A stretch of DNA of 64,000 nucleotides from Chamaecrista fasciculata (GCA_003254925.1 QANZ01045264.1:1-64000); one strand, 5' to 3'. Shown: positions 23,506-35,505, counted from the stretch's first letter. Made by a program: numbers and translations. Notes: generated by a model not told the origin, from the sequence alone.

Positions 23506-24407
23506 ATGGCGAATCAATTTGAGGCAATTGGAAACATTGGACCTTTAGGCCCTACACGTAAGAGCAAGACAATCAAAGCTAGGATAGTTCGAATGTGGAG
23601 TCTTCCGCCTTACGACAAAGATGCTCCGAAAGATTCAGAATGGAACTTAGAATTGATTTTGTGTGATAATCAGGTAATTTAATCCTAATGATTTTATTAA
23701 ACATGGTGTGATTATCATAGCTTGATCTAACCAAATTTGGGACAAATATTTTTCCTTGGCTTTGTAGAATGCAAAGATTGGGGCCTCTATAAAGGGCAAT
23801 GGGATTATTAAGAAGCACAAGAAGACGTTGCGCGAGGGTGATGTTTATATTATCTCACAGTATTCTGTTGGTCAAAACCGTGGAAAATTCAAGTCCACCA
23901 ATCATGACTATAAAATTTTTTTTCAATGGAGTACGATAGCAACTAAGTGTGAGGATGATCGCACAATTTGTCGGTATGGTGAGCCAAATGTGGATCATAT
24001 GCTTTTGTTTGGTGAGCAATCTTACAACGAAATACGCTTTAGAAAATTATGGAAAGAAATATTTTGGTTTTTTTTATCGTATATTCTATATGATATATAA
24101 ATATTTATATATATATAAATATTTATGACACTATATTATTTTTTCAAATGCAGATGTCATTGGAAAGATATGTAACATATCTGCTATGACTGAACATCAA
24201 GATAATGAAAGGATCCAGAAGCGTATTCTGTTCGATATTGAGGATAATGCGTATGTTTATAATCACATTATATTTGAATTCTACTTAAATTAAGTACATT
24301 TCACCACTATTTGAAAAGATATTCTATTTAATGCAGTCAAAATCGCGTATCCGTTGCATTTTGGGACAAATATGCTGAAGACCAAAATGATTTAATTTCA
24401 TTTTGAA
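23506..24407 (+). pseudogene. RPA1-like (replication protein A large subunit) gene, truncated
   Basis: Exon 1 (23506-23673, 56 codons) reads MANQFEAIGNIGPLG and then 'KARIVRMWSLP'. Exon 2 starts at 23768 with 'NAKIGASIKG' and 'LREGDVYIISQYSVGQNRG'. Exon 3 is 24154-24250 ('DVIGKICNISAMTEHQDNE' when joined) and exon 4 is 24337-24407 ('RVSVAFWDKYAED'), ending in TGA. This order matches the N-terminal OB folds (DUF223 type) of plant RPA1-like proteins, which bind single-stranded DNA. The DNA-binding OB folds and zinc finger beyond this are missing, so the product would be less than half the normal length. The exon 2 donor is unclear. RPA-like genes are known companions of plant Helitrons, which fits the host element. 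Confidence 0.6.
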
Positions 24408-24409
24408 GA

Positions 24410-25943
24410 CCAAAATGACCAATTAACGCTTTAATTTCCCAAAACATCAGCCATCACTTAATTCGCAAGATTTGTCTAGATTTAAGAAGAGTGGCATATT
24501 AATATGGGCACTTTCTACCAAAATAGAAAGAAATAAAGGAAAATCAATTATTGAGCGCCATTTATATATGAGGAGTATGTTGTGATAATTTCAAGTATTT
24601 AGGAATTTAATATAGGCTTAAACCGTAAAGATTAATTCAAGAAGTTAAATCAAAATAATTGTAATCAATTTTTTTTTTTGGTGAATCTAATTGTAACCAA
24701 TTTGATCATACATAACACCCTTACAAATTGAATCCACGGATAAATATAGAATGTGATTTATTTACCNTTTTATGGGGTGTTAGAAATTTGAGACTTTAAT
24801 GCCAAAGGAAACTTCATTTTGGTTTGATATAAAATATTTAATTTGTAACTTTACGTAAATAACTCATAAGTTTTACAGCTGGATCACATTAAATGTGTTT
24901 TGATATGATTTTTCTAATTTCAAAACTTGAATATCACGCAAAGAAATTATTAAAGGAATAGTTAATACAATTAGATAAAATATAACTAATACATCAGCAA
25001 GATTGTAGTTTGATTGATAATTTAATATATGTTTTATAAGAAGGCCACAACATTTCCTAATTAATTTCGTTTTTGACACGGAACTCTATTATATATTTAA
25101 TGTAAATAACTTTTAATTTTAAATGTTTTTAACCTTTTAATTGAGCGTGGCATTTCTATACAATCTTTCTTCAAAATATATAACAAATAAGTTTACATCT
25201 AAAAATTTACGGCGCTCCCTAAAACATATATTAAATTGGTGTCACTCCCATTCCATCGTCATATAAGGAAATATCTTTAATTACAAACAAAATCTACCAA
25301 AATCTTGAATATGTCCTCACTTATATATGTAAGTCAATTTTCGAATTAGTCATCTTGATAGTTATCATGATATACTAATTGGAAATCAATCACAGATTGA
25401 TTTGATTGTGTTGGATACATAATGCAATAATTGCCTTTTTATTTTACTCCAATATCGGCGATTGATTTTGTATATTTTTAGACTAGACCCTATCTCTTAT
25501 ATCTCATTGTATTACCATAGTGCATATTCCAATTATGTTTTTAATTATAGATTCTAATTCAATTATTTAGTATTCATATGGTGCAACAATAAAAACTGCA
25601 TAATAGATCAATTGAATTTTTATTCATTCTATAAATAGCTAATTGATATACATCAGTTTGCGCATATGAGTCCAAATCTAAGCAAAGGTGAGACGGTTTG
25701 CGCATGTAGGAAAAGTTGCATAATTTTTTACAAGGTCACATTAAAAGTAATTGTTGTGTACTTTGCCGCCTTCAAAAACAGTTTAATTAGCTTCATACTT
25801 TTGCTATTACTTGGTCCTCTTCATCGATTCAGTCTACATCAACATTGTTTAAGGTATGTAAATCGACATTAGTAATTTCTTTGTACTCTTAACTTTTGTA
25901 TTAGTGTATATCATAATTTGATCTTTTTACTATTAGGAATTAA
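24410..25943. other. Helitron interior without a recognised gene
   Basis: AT-rich DNA between the RPA1-like fragment and the F-box gene. It presumably contains the promoter and leader of the latter. Nothing specific is recognised. One N lies at about 24766. Confidence 0.4.
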
Positions 25944-27197
25944 ATGGATTGTATTTTCCGAGTCGGTGATTTTGAGTTACCTGCTGACATTATGCATGTT
26001 GTGATGTCAAATTTCTCAATAGAAGAGTTATTCGCTTTTCGCCTGGTCTCAAAGAATTGGAACAGTAGTATAAGAGACCGAGAATTTATGTTATACTACA
26101 GCAAGTTCTGCAAAAAAAACAAGGAACGTCATATTATTATATTTGATTTTGGAAGGCATATCGAGCCTTATAGAGCCTTTGTTAGCATCTCAAGCGAATA
26201 TACCAACCAAGAGCAGTGGGACATTTTGTTGTCACGTTATGGGTTATATAATGATATTAAATTTGATGTCATTGGCTCTATTGATGGTCTAATTTGCTTG
26301 GAATCTGAGAATTACAATAACATGCCTATTTGGATAATCTATAATCCCGTCACAGGTCAGACGATTGAAGTCACTCCACCCGATTCACGTGGCCAAATAA
26401 GTAAGTGTAATTATTGTCAATATAGTATACATTTTTTTTGTTTTTAAGTTTTTTATTGTTTATAAACGAATATGTTATTAATTAATTTTATTCCGTTGAT
26501 AAAATTACAGATGTAGTCAGGTCAGCCTTTGCATATAAGGACAATATCAAGTCATACGTAGTTGTACTTATGTGGAAGACGAATCTTAACCAAGACCAAT
26601 CATGGATTTCAATGTTTGCAACGTCCACACGTAGTTGGTCAACTCCAATGTTGTGTCAATATAATGTTGGCTTACTTCATGAAAAAGAAATTTACATAAA
26701 TGGCAAGATTCATTGGTTGGCTAACATCGAGAAACAGCGAAAAGAGCAACAGATGCACATCGCCTTTTTTAATGTCGCGAAAAATGAATTTAGTCATTTG
26801 GCACTTCCAGATATTCAACGTGGTAGTAGTCTGAAACTAATAGATGCAAATAACGACCTTGCTATTGTGTCAAAAAGCCCTCAAGACTTCATTCCGTTGG
26901 ACTTCTTTGATGTTTGGCGTAAAACAACAACATCCAAAAATCCCAGTGGTTGGGGACATGATTGTATCAGTGGGACCCGTATTGTCAACATATCAATTTC
27001 TTTTCTACGCTGAGGATACGTGTGTTTTCGCTGACCCTTCTATCAATTTCAACTATAGAGATGGTAAGTGTGGAAAGTATTTGCACTACATAGGAAGTGC
27101 AATGTTTACACAGTTGAAGGAGATACACGGCACCGTACCATATAAGTTTCGTATTAAAGGTTGTGTCAATTACGTTCGTTCTTTGACAACTTTCTGA
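25944..27197 (+). pseudogene. F-box protein gene carried by the Helitron, apparently frameshifted
   Basis: Exon 1 (25944-26400) encodes an N-terminal F-box (LPADIMHVVMSNFSIEELF, then 'FRLVSKNWNSSI') and an F-box-associated stretch with 'GSIDGLICLES' and 'IIYNPVTGQTIEV'. It is spliced at GTAAGT to exon 2 (from 26511), where 'INGKIHWLA' continues the F-box-associated beta-propeller-like domain. The starting frame ends at 27013, but sequence with clear coding character ('FADPSINFNYRDGK', 'KFRIKGCVNYVRSL') continues in the next frame to 27197. One indel near 26930-26960 explains this. It is unrelated to the three local F-box/LRR genes. By family it would be a substrate adaptor of an SCF ligase; as it stands the C-terminus would be altered. 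An unrecognised intron could be the alternative explanation. Confidence 0.65.
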
Positions 27198-28020
27198 GTT
27201 GAAGATATTAGGTTATATTAATTTTTTATAATTCTGTAGTGTTTTATTTCTATATCTAAATATGAGAACAATGATTAAGTTTTTTCCCAATTGATGGGTA
27301 TTCATTTGTTTTATTTCCGCACAATTTGCAATGCGTTTGAGACTGCACATATAGCTATGACAAGTTATACATTAACTAAAAGTTGATAAATACATATATA
27401 CTTTATGATCAGGGGAAGACCAATTAAATTGTAGATGTTTCTTTCTCATCTTTTTTTTTTATAACTATAAGCGATATGACAAGTTATACATTAACAAAAC
27501 GGTCCAATATGTAGGCGTTGAATACGATAATAAATATTTATTTTTTTACATAAAGAAATTTAAAATACAATGAAAAAAACGTACAATACGAAATTATATC
27601 AAATAGAAGCATTCATTATCATATAGTTTATATGTATGTGTTAATTAATCATATGATGTTTATATTAAAATATATCTAATTATAAAGCATCAATAAAAAA
27701 CAAAAAAACAAATAATATGATATTCATCTAAATATTATGTACGTATTATTTAAATAATTTAGTAGCAGAAATTTTAAAAAATTAATTATATTTAAATAAT
27801 TTATTAGCAGAGATATTAAATAATTAATTATTATTTTTGAATTGAACATACCATGATATTTTAACCTAAAAATAGTTACATCTAAAAAAATCGCATGTAC
27901 ATCCAAAAAATGCTCTTAAAACAAATACATCATGAGTATTTACAACAAATTCATAATTTCATAATCACATTTTAGTTCATAGAATAATGTTCTTAAAGAA
28001 ATTACATAAATCAATGGAAT
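27198..28020. other. Right part of the Helitron, no gene
   Basis: Very AT-rich DNA between the F-box gene and the terminal hairpin. Nothing recognised. Confidence 0.4.
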
Positions 28021-28080
28021 AAATATTGGCTATATGAAAAAAATCATAGAACATCACCCGTGCAACGCACGGGTCCCAAA

Positions 28081-28618
28081 CATATAATGGAAATTAAATG
28101 AATCCCTTTATTTCAATATTTTAATGATAAAATGAGTAAATATGCGTATGATATCTATAATATTTATCTTTTCATCCTGTTTTAGAATAACTCCCAAATA
28201 AAAGGGATTCTTTTACATTAAACTTTCGAAAAAGGAAAGATAATGACTCGATTGATTTTGTTTTCACCACATTCCATTTTATCGCACACTATTATGATAA
28301 TTTATAAAACTCCTTTGACAAAAAAAGAAAATTTTATAAAACTCCCACCCCCACATATATACTAACTAGGGGCTTTGCGTGCCCGTTATATAAAATAAAT
28401 AAGGGACTAAATTGTTAACTTAGTAAAGAAAGAGAGACCAAATAGTAAATTTTCTCTTATTTTTAATTCATAAACTATAGTTTTAAACATGGACGACCAG
28501 AAAGGGGTGGAGCCATATAATATAAGATTTAAGGCATGTGCTTTTGGAGATTAAAATATTAGCTCGCACTTTTATTTTGTTGTTCGTATAGTTTTTGAAA
28601 TTTCATTTTAATTTATTA
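28081..28618. repeat. Segmental duplicate copy B, right part
   Basis: Homology to copy A resumes with 'ggaaattaaatgaatccc', 'tagaataactcccaaata' and 'tataaaactcccac', and ends near 28610 within 'tttttgaaatttcatt'. It contains the shortened Helitron at 28366-28527. Confidence 0.7.
28366..28527 (-). mobile_element. Internally shortened copy of the 12004-12324 Helitron
   Basis: Both borders match copy A exactly in position: 'ctaggggctt' at 28366 and '...gagccatataatataaga' at 28527, between A and T. The interior is about half as long and the terminal hairpin is degraded. It was therefore present before copies A and B separated. Confidence 0.75.
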
Positions 28619-30306
28619 GTGCGTTTGGGATGAGGTTTTCAAAATCAGAATGAGAAAATTATGTAAATGAAATAGAATAATAAATAGTGTTTGGATTATT
28701 TGAGGTGTAATGAAAAAAAAGTAAGATGTAAAATTATGTAAATAAGTATATAATGATTGTGGTTGGTTGAAATAAGTACATGAATTTTTTAAAATCTATA
28801 GGGGTAGAATTGATAATTGATAATGGAATGAAATGAAGATAATGAAATGATATTTTAGTGTTTGGATGTGGTTTTATGAAATGTAATTGTAATGAAACTG
28901 TCTTATAATTTGTGTTAAATGGTAGTTTTTGGAATGAAGGTTTGAGTTGTATTTTGTGAATTAAAATGAAGGACCAAAATGCAAATAATATGGAGATTTT
29001 AAAAAATTTAATATTTCTAAAAAAAATGTTTTAAAATTCAAGGACCACGTAATTATTTTGAACTTGAAAAATAAGTGAAATGTTTCCATTATTTATAAGC
29101 CCTTAAACAATCGCAATTATTAATAATTGAGTCACTCTATCTCAAGTTCTCGCCTAAAAACTAAATTAAAGGACCAAAATGTTATTCACATCAAAAGTGA
29201 AGGACCAAAAGTTATATATTAAATAACCGTTTGTGTTTTCTACACCCATGATTAATGTGACCACTGAATTCAATATCAATCTGCCTCCATCGCACCATTA
29301 ATAATATCCATCAAAAGTGAAGGACTAAAATAAATTTGTTTCTTTTAAATTATGTAGTTATGGGGACAAAAAGTTTTTATAATACACTTAAAAAAATCTT
29401 TTTGTGTGTTTTCTCCATTTACATAATATATATAGGAAAAATATAATATTTTATTATTTTTATTTTGTATTAAATTATTATTTTTTTTAAATTTGATCGA
29501 GGAATATATACCTTTTTTGGCCAAATTTTGACCGAAGAACAAATTATTGATGATTACAATAATTCGGGATTGAATTGTATATTTTATTTCATTACCCATG
29601 AAACTTTAGAAAATTGTAATTATGTATCAATGATCGGTCTGCATCTCAAACTTTAAATGACCAAAAAATAAATTGAAGGATGAAAATATTAATAACATAA
29701 AAACTGAAGGACAAAAAATTGTAATCATTAATATGGCTGTTGATACAAAAAGAAATTACCAATATAAACGAAAAAATATATGAAGGATTTATATAAAAAA
29801 TCATATATTTTGATGACTCAAGTATTGATTGATTGAATTAGTATAATTTTAGGGATAAAAATAATTTTTCTTTAACTAAATTAATATAACATATATCTCA
29901 AAATAATATAAAATATATTATATTATATTATATTATATTATATTATATATATGTGTGTGTTGTGTGGTGGAGAGAGAAAAAAAGTTAGTAAGAAATGATG
30001 GATAGAGAAAAGTTGTAAATGTAATAAATGAGGGTAGTAAAAATTACTATTTTGTCTAATAGTTTTTTTTTTTTTTATATTTGCATTAGTATTAGAATAT
30101 AGGTAATTATAGATATATGAGTGGGGTATGATAGTAATTGGATAGATAATGAAATGAAAATGGAATATAATGATATTAAAATAAAATGAAATGAAAAAAA
30201 TGAGGCAAAATAAATACCGAGTTTGCATTATTGTAGCTCCAATTATGAAATAAAATGAGAATAATGAAATGAAATGGGGATAAAAACCCATCCCAAAGAC
30301 ACCCGC
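28619..30306. mobile_element. Putative TIR DNA transposon relic, 1.7 kb
   Basis: The left edge 'gtgcgtttgggatgagg' and the right edge, read in complement as 'gtgcgggtgtctttgggatggg', share an imperfect inverted repeat that continues into 'aatgag' and 'gaaatgaaat' motifs. A target duplication is not clear. The interior holds a TATAT-type microsatellite (about 29905-29949), a poly-T tract and foldback pieces ('aaggaccaaaat'), but no transposase. It may be hAT- or PIF-like; family unknown. Confidence 0.45.
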
Positions 30307-30746
30307 ACCTTGATCTATATTATATATCTGACTATGTATTATATATCTGACTATAATAAAAGAGTACGAAGTATCTTAATAACAATATATTAATGAAAGA
30401 GTATGTAGTATCTTAATAAAAATAATTATATTCACAAAATTTTAAATTTGAAACCTTGCTTAAAACATACTAAATTACTCATCATTTATATTGTTATATT
30501 AATCCCGTGTCAGTAATTAGTTAGTACTTTAATTTGAGAATATGTACTTTCCAATAAAAAGATATTATAATTACTTAATGAAATAATCAAGTATGAATAG
30601 TTGAACACATTTAGAAATATTTATCAACATATTAAAAAAGTTATTTAGGGTTCATTTGGTACGCTATGATCTTAGATGTCATAGTATCTCAGATATCGTG
30701 ATATGTGCTATTATAGTCTATAGTATAAGATGCATTATATTTATAA
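30307..30746. other. AT-rich intergenic DNA
   Basis: Contains a short direct duplication ('attatatatctgactat') near 30320-30355 and, near 30655, a relative of the edge at 10516. No gene is recognised. Confidence 0.4.
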
Positions 30747-31490
30747 GGGTAAATTGCAGTTTGGTATCCTATGGTTAGGGGCGGTTCCACTTTGGTACCC
30801 TGAAAGAAAAATTTTTGCAATTTGGTGCCCCGTGGTTTCCTCTGTTAGTGAATTGGTCCCCTGTGCTTTATTTCCGTTAGGATTTAACGAAAAATGTGAT
30901 TGTGAGCACGTTAAAATGTCAAAAACCTCCCAACAAGTCTTCTCTTATGCGTTTAAGTCCTTTCCCTTTACTAAAAGGGATCAAAACATAAAGAAAACAG
31001 AAACTAAAGGGTATATTATGTAATTTTACTGTTGAGTTGAAAATAATTATAAAAGGGTCTTTAGAATTCTAATATTATAGAATTTTCTCATTTTCATAAG
31101 ATTTATTTTGAATAGGTCCTGATTTAATTACACTTTAATCTCAAAAGTTTATGATCTTTATCGAAATAGTCCTTAGAACCTCAAAAGACAAATGAGTATC
31201 TATGATTTATCAAAAAAATCCCCATACCCATATTCAACTACCAAAGGCTGAAATTTTCATTCAAGTACACTACAAACAAATCAAAACCCCTAAATTTTTC
31301 CAAAATCAAACCCCACAAATCAAAAACGAATTGTATAACTTACTAGGAAAGATTAAGAACTAAAACAAAACTGTTGAGATACATTAATGACCAAAATGAA
31401 ATATTCGCTCTGCTTCTTCCATCACGATTTCCAATTCCTGCGCTGAGATCCCATGCCCGCTGATCCAATCTTTGAAGTTCAACTCATATT
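30747..31490. mobile_element. Truncated relative of the 19837-21852 MULE with a coding-like insert
   Basis: From GGGTAAATTGC at 30747 to about 31325 the sequence follows the reverse complement of 21340-21852, including the TIR and subterminal region ('caaacaaatcaaaacccc'). The opposite TIR is missing. From about 31382 to 31490 the minus strand contains 37 open codons with 'NFKDWISGHGISAQELE' and 'MEEAERIFHF', ending in TAA and preceded by an AG acceptor-like site. This looks like a host gene exon fragment. It is not recognised. The element abuts the 3' end of F-box gene 2. Confidence 0.6.
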
Positions 31491-31507
31491 GTGCACCTAA
31501 CTATATA

Positions 31508-34218
31508 TCAACTAACTAAAAAAGGGAGAATTACATTTGGTAACCAATGGAAATTAAAACCCACAACGATGCCATTGTTGGAGGAATTGATGATGACACC
31601 TTCATGTTGAATTAGTTGATGTGGGAGCTGTATATCATCTTCATAATTTGTGGTCTTGTATACAATGCTCTTCACATCTGTCACATAATGCCTCCAGCAT
31701 TTGGATGCATTATTATATCCTCCGCAACACACAGCTTTAAAGTTTATTTTATTATTCAACAACTCATCGCACATGTACTGCATTCATGCATTTATATTTT
31801 GTCAATTGTCAAGTCAAGCTATTAAGTCAGGCAAGTAGTAACACTAAATATATGGAGAAAACTTTTTTAGTCTTCAAATTTGTCTTAAAGTTGCGATTTA
31901 GTCCCTGAATATTGGAGTACATTTTTTGTCACTTAAATTTTTTTTTAAAAACATAAATTGTTTAATCCTTGTAGATGTTAACGTTTGTAAGAAAATAAGG
32001 GACAAAGTAAAAAAAATATATGTTTTAATACTTATGTACTAAATTGTACTTTTTTGATAAATTTAAGGACTAAAAAATAGGTTTACTAAAATATATATAT
32101 AATCCAATGCAAAGGAATTAAATAATCAATCATGCATATCTTATTCATGATCTATTCATTTGGTGGTATAACACACTATTACACTACAAAAAAAAAATGT
32201 GAAGATCTTAGTGACGGTTAAGAAAATGGCCATTATAACCGGCACACATGGGCACAGTTAGTTATGGTTATGATGTTTTGATTAGAAAAAAAAACTATTA
32301 TAATTGGTAATTTGTATATGTTGCAAAAGTGAAAAAATGAGAGGTGTGGTCATATATTAGTACTAACAAGGCACACACATAAGGGTTAAGTTAGAAACAA
32401 TGATGAATGTAGTAATTGATGCTTTCTTAAATGTAATAACAAAATATGTTATATATACATACCTTGAGGAAAGCATCCCTGTGAGGTGAATTGCGGTTCT
32501 CTTCTGTAGTCATCAAAACCAAGAGAGAGCTTGGGTGACAGCTCCAAAAGAGGCAATTCAAAAAAGATGAGAAGTTGTTGTTTGAAGATGGAATTCTTTG
32601 TAGTATCATCGCACCAACATTGGATGGATGATACATTACTGGCAAGTCTTTCAACTCCTCCATACCTAGCAGATTCTGCATATATATATATATATATATG
32701 TAAATTATTCAAAATTTGTTAATTTCAAGAATTCATTAATCGAATTAAAATGCAAAAGTATATAAGTCTAGAACTATAGCTAGAAAATGAAATGAAATAG
32801 TAGAATTTTTGTATAATTAGTGAATGGCACAAAAAAGAAAAGAATGAAGCACATACTGTTGTGACTATGTTGTTGAGGAATATCTCCACTCGTTGATGTC
32901 CAAAGCTGCCCGTGAACTTTCCAAGCTCGTGGAGGTGAACCCCATCAATCCCCCAGGTTGGATCTCCTAAGTGGTGCAACTTCACCCCATCTTCAAATTG
33001 GTCAAAGTTCGCAATCGTCACAATCGTCCTCACCAAAGGCATGTTCCTCCCACTAAAATAAAACTTTGAGAGCTTTGGCGTCTCAAGCTCAACCTCCAAT
33101 GGCATCTCAAATGGTTCAACCTGATCCACTGTCAAATTCTTCAGGCTTCGACTCCGAACCCTAATCATCTCATGGTGTGTCAAGAATAGATCAAGAGTCT
33201 CCAAATTTCGAAGTTTGGCTACAAGCTTCTCGATTGACTTGTAGCCATGGTGAACGTCCCATGTTAAGCATCTCAATGTGGTTAAGTTGGGACTCCCAAA
33301 GACTCTCACCTTCTTTATCCCAAAAAGAATGAGAGTCTCTAGGTTTGGAGATCTTCTGATCTTTAAGGCTTTCACATCTACTTCAAGGGTAGTGAGATTT
33401 GGGTATGTGTCGAGAAAGAGAGATTCAACTGAAGGGCAGGACTTAATGGTTAGCTTCTCGACAAATAGCCTTGTGTAATTGATAAGGGTTTGGATTTGAT
33501 CTTCAACAGCATCCACGTTTGTTAGGGTTAATTCCTTAATAAAATTATGGTAAAACCCTAACTTTCTCTCATCCCTAATAGTGAACAGCATCACAGGAAG
33601 GAACTTGCATCCTTCTAAGTGGAGCTTGATCACAGATCTCATTGTGAAGAAATTAATAGGAAGAACATACAAGTGATTATTTGAATTCAAAATCCTAATG
33701 TCAATTTCATTCACATAATTCCTCATAAGTAAGGAAATCCACTGATCTAAGGAACGATAAACATAGTTAAGATCCAAACCCATTTCTATCGGCGGCAGAG
33801 TCATCTTCAGCACGAAGCTATCCACTAATGTCTTGTGTTCGGTTAGGAATTTGAGGGACTTGTCAACGCTTTTGGCGAACTCTACAAAACCGACATTGTT
33901 CGAGGAGGCTAATTCAAAGAGAAATGCCTTTGAGGGGAGTGACTTCCACGCGCTTTTCCACGTTTTCGAGACGACAGTAAGTGGCACAGCATCTTCAACT
34001 GGAAGGAAAAAGAGCACACACTGCAGGATGTGCTCCGGCAAGATCAGAGACATGAGGGAACAATCGGGGCCATTGGATTCATTAGAGGACTTAGGTTTCT
34101 TTATGCGTTGAGCAGCAGCCTTGGTGGAGGCTGCGGCTGCCAAGGCAGCATTTTGTTCACGGATTCGTGCGCTGCGACGAAGAGCCACCGAAGTGGAGGG
34201 AATTTGGTTTTCAGACAT
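31508..34218 (-). CDS. F-box/LRR protein, gene 2 (three exons, 614 residues)
   Basis: Exons 34218-32857, 32675-32463 and 31777-31508 (minus strand) join in phase 0 at GT/AG borders and give 454+71+89 residues. The start ATG at 34218 matches gene 3 (MSENQIPST). An N-terminal LRRSARI motif and Ala-rich linker precede the F-box at about 58-95 (LPEHILQCVLFFLPVEDAV). Irregular LRRs follow, and the tail carries 'FLNCLFWSCHP' and 'CWRHYVTDVK'. It is clearly closer to gene 3 than to gene 1. By family it is a substrate-binding subunit of an SCF ubiquitin ligase; the target is unknown. Intron 1 is only 181 bases and lacks the simple repeats of its paralogues. Intron 2 is 685 bases against about 100 in the others, because of inserted repeats. 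Confidence 0.9.
31850..32400. repeat. Repeat insertions in intron 2 of gene 2
   Basis: About 590 extra bases compared with genes 1 and 3. 31860-32085 is a foldback relic ('gcgatttagtccctgaat' against 'aaatttaaggactaaaaa'). Near 32180 'cactacaaaaaaa' followed by 'agtgacggttaagaaaatgg' resembles a CACTA-type terminus, without a visible partner end. Gene 1 intron 2 has a short inverted relative ('ttttcttaactgtcact', 9450-9470). Confidence 0.4.
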
Positions 34219-35115
34219 GGCTAACAGTAGGATAGGACACTGTAATCTAGAAAAGATGATGGTGATAGTGATAATAGTGACAATGGATGTAAGATGAGTG
34301 AGATTGAGTGATGATTAGGATGTAGGATTGTGTGTGTATTTGTACAGTGAGTTTATTATTATTTTAATGGGGTGATCAAAGTCACATGACAGAGAGAGTG
34401 TGTGACACAAAATATCTGAGCTGAGTTGTACTTTTAACTTTTTGTGGATAGGGAATATTTTAGAGGTCAGAGTTTGGTCATATCCACCTATTTGTTTGTC
34501 TCATTACCATGATGTGTCTTCCTCCTCAACCCCTCTTTCTTCTTGGTATTTGGAATGTTTCAATTTGGACATAAAGTAGTCATCAATGGATGTAATTAAT
34601 TAACCAAAAAAATATTAAATTTTTAAAAAAGTATTTATGAGTATTTAATATTGACAATTTATGACCATAATTCCCTCTATTGTTTTAAGCTAGGTATTAT
34701 CTAACGGTCACAAATTTCACTGAACTCATCTAAGTTATAATTATCTAAATATAATTATTATTTAGTATTTGAATTTATACCGAGGCAACGAATTAGTTTT
34801 TAATAATCAAAATATATTATTTGATCATTGAAATATTACATTTTTCAACAGACTGATTTTTTTAACGATTTAGTCCCTAAATATCAACTGATTTTGTAAT
34901 TTTAGTCCTTGAATTTATCATTTTTTGCCGTTGAATTTTTATCAAGTTTATATTTTATGATCCTTGAATTTGACTCAAGGGCCGCCAAATCATTAATGAT
35001 TGTGATATTTTATGGACTAAATTGTATATTTTAATTTTTCAAGGACTAATTCATTGACTTAGTTCATGTTTAGAGACTAAAAAGAAAGTTTTCTCAATTA
35101 TATAATTGATTTTGA
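34219..35115 (-). promoter_or_regulatory. Upstream region of F-box gene 2
   Basis: Reading on the minus strand away from the ATG, the block has a weak TATA-like GTACAAATAC (34345-34336), then the family promoter block ('ccccattaaaataataata', 'gtgtcacacactc', 'aaaagttaaaagtacaact'), then 'ggatatgaccaaac'. The distal part is a foldback MITE (34753-35098). The TATA element is one base away from that of gene 3, which may weaken it; this is an inference. Confidence 0.55.
34753..35098. mobile_element. Foldback MITE, 'ttagtccttgaattt' family
   Basis: Same inverted structure as 12459-12818 ('tagtatttgaatttata' against 'tttagagactaaaaag'). It lies upstream of gene 2. Confidence 0.55.
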
Positions 35116-35275
35116 GATTTATAGGGGTTTATTATTATTTTTATGAGATGATCAAGGTCACATGAGAGAAAGAGTGTGTGACACAAAATATCTAAGCTGA
35201 GTTGTACTTTTAACTTTTTGGTGGGTAGGGAATATTTTAGAGGCTAGACTTTGATCATATCCACCTATTTATTTG

Positions 35276-35478
35276 GGGATTGGATCTTCTAGAGTTCCTT
35301 TCTCTAGAGTTTTTGTGAAGTTAGAGAGAGAAAGGAAGAAGAAGAGAGAGAAAATATGAAATTCATAAAATAAAAATATGTAAAATAATATTTTCTCTTT
35401 CTCTCTCTTCTTTTCTCTTCCTTTCTCTCTCATATTCCACAAGAACTCTAGAGAATGGAACTCTAGAGATCCATTTCC
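35276..35478. mobile_element. MITE with 9-bp target duplication (copy 1)
   Basis: 203 bases, ends GGGATTGGATCTTCTAGAG and (complement) GGAAATGGATCTCTAGAG, flanked by ATTTATTTG at 35267-35275 and 35479-35487. The interior is TC-rich against GA-rich and folds back. Gene 3 upstream has the empty site ('cacctatttatttgtctc', about 55161-55178). Confidence 0.85.
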
Positions 35479-35505
35479 ATTTATTTGTCTCATTAACATG
35501 GTGAC

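Larger units (their letters stand above)
22682..28080 (+). mobile_element. Helitron-like insertion carrying gene fragments
   Basis: Compared with copy A, about 5.4 kb are inserted inside 'aaacat|atnatgg'. The left end begins TCTATTCTCTAAG and continues 'ataataaggagaagcaagcc' and 'acgtggcat', the usual style of plant Helitron 5' ends. The right end has an ACCCGTGC/GCACGGGT hairpin about ten bases before the flank, as Helitrons have. The last bases are CATA instead of the usual CTRR, and AAACATA(T) appears on both sides, so the exact 3' border is uncertain. No Rep/helicase is present, so it is non-autonomous. It carries an RPA1-like gene (23506-24407) and an F-box gene (25944-27197), both also on the plus strand. 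Confidence 0.7.

Noticed and set aside
29938-30291. 117-codon minus-strand frame
   Set aside because: Phe/Ile/Tyr-rich product of AT-rich DNA inside a TIR element; no motif.
35269-35499. 76-codon minus-strand frame over a MITE
   Set aside because: Lies on the TC/GA-rich arms of the 35276-35478 MITE; no homology visible.
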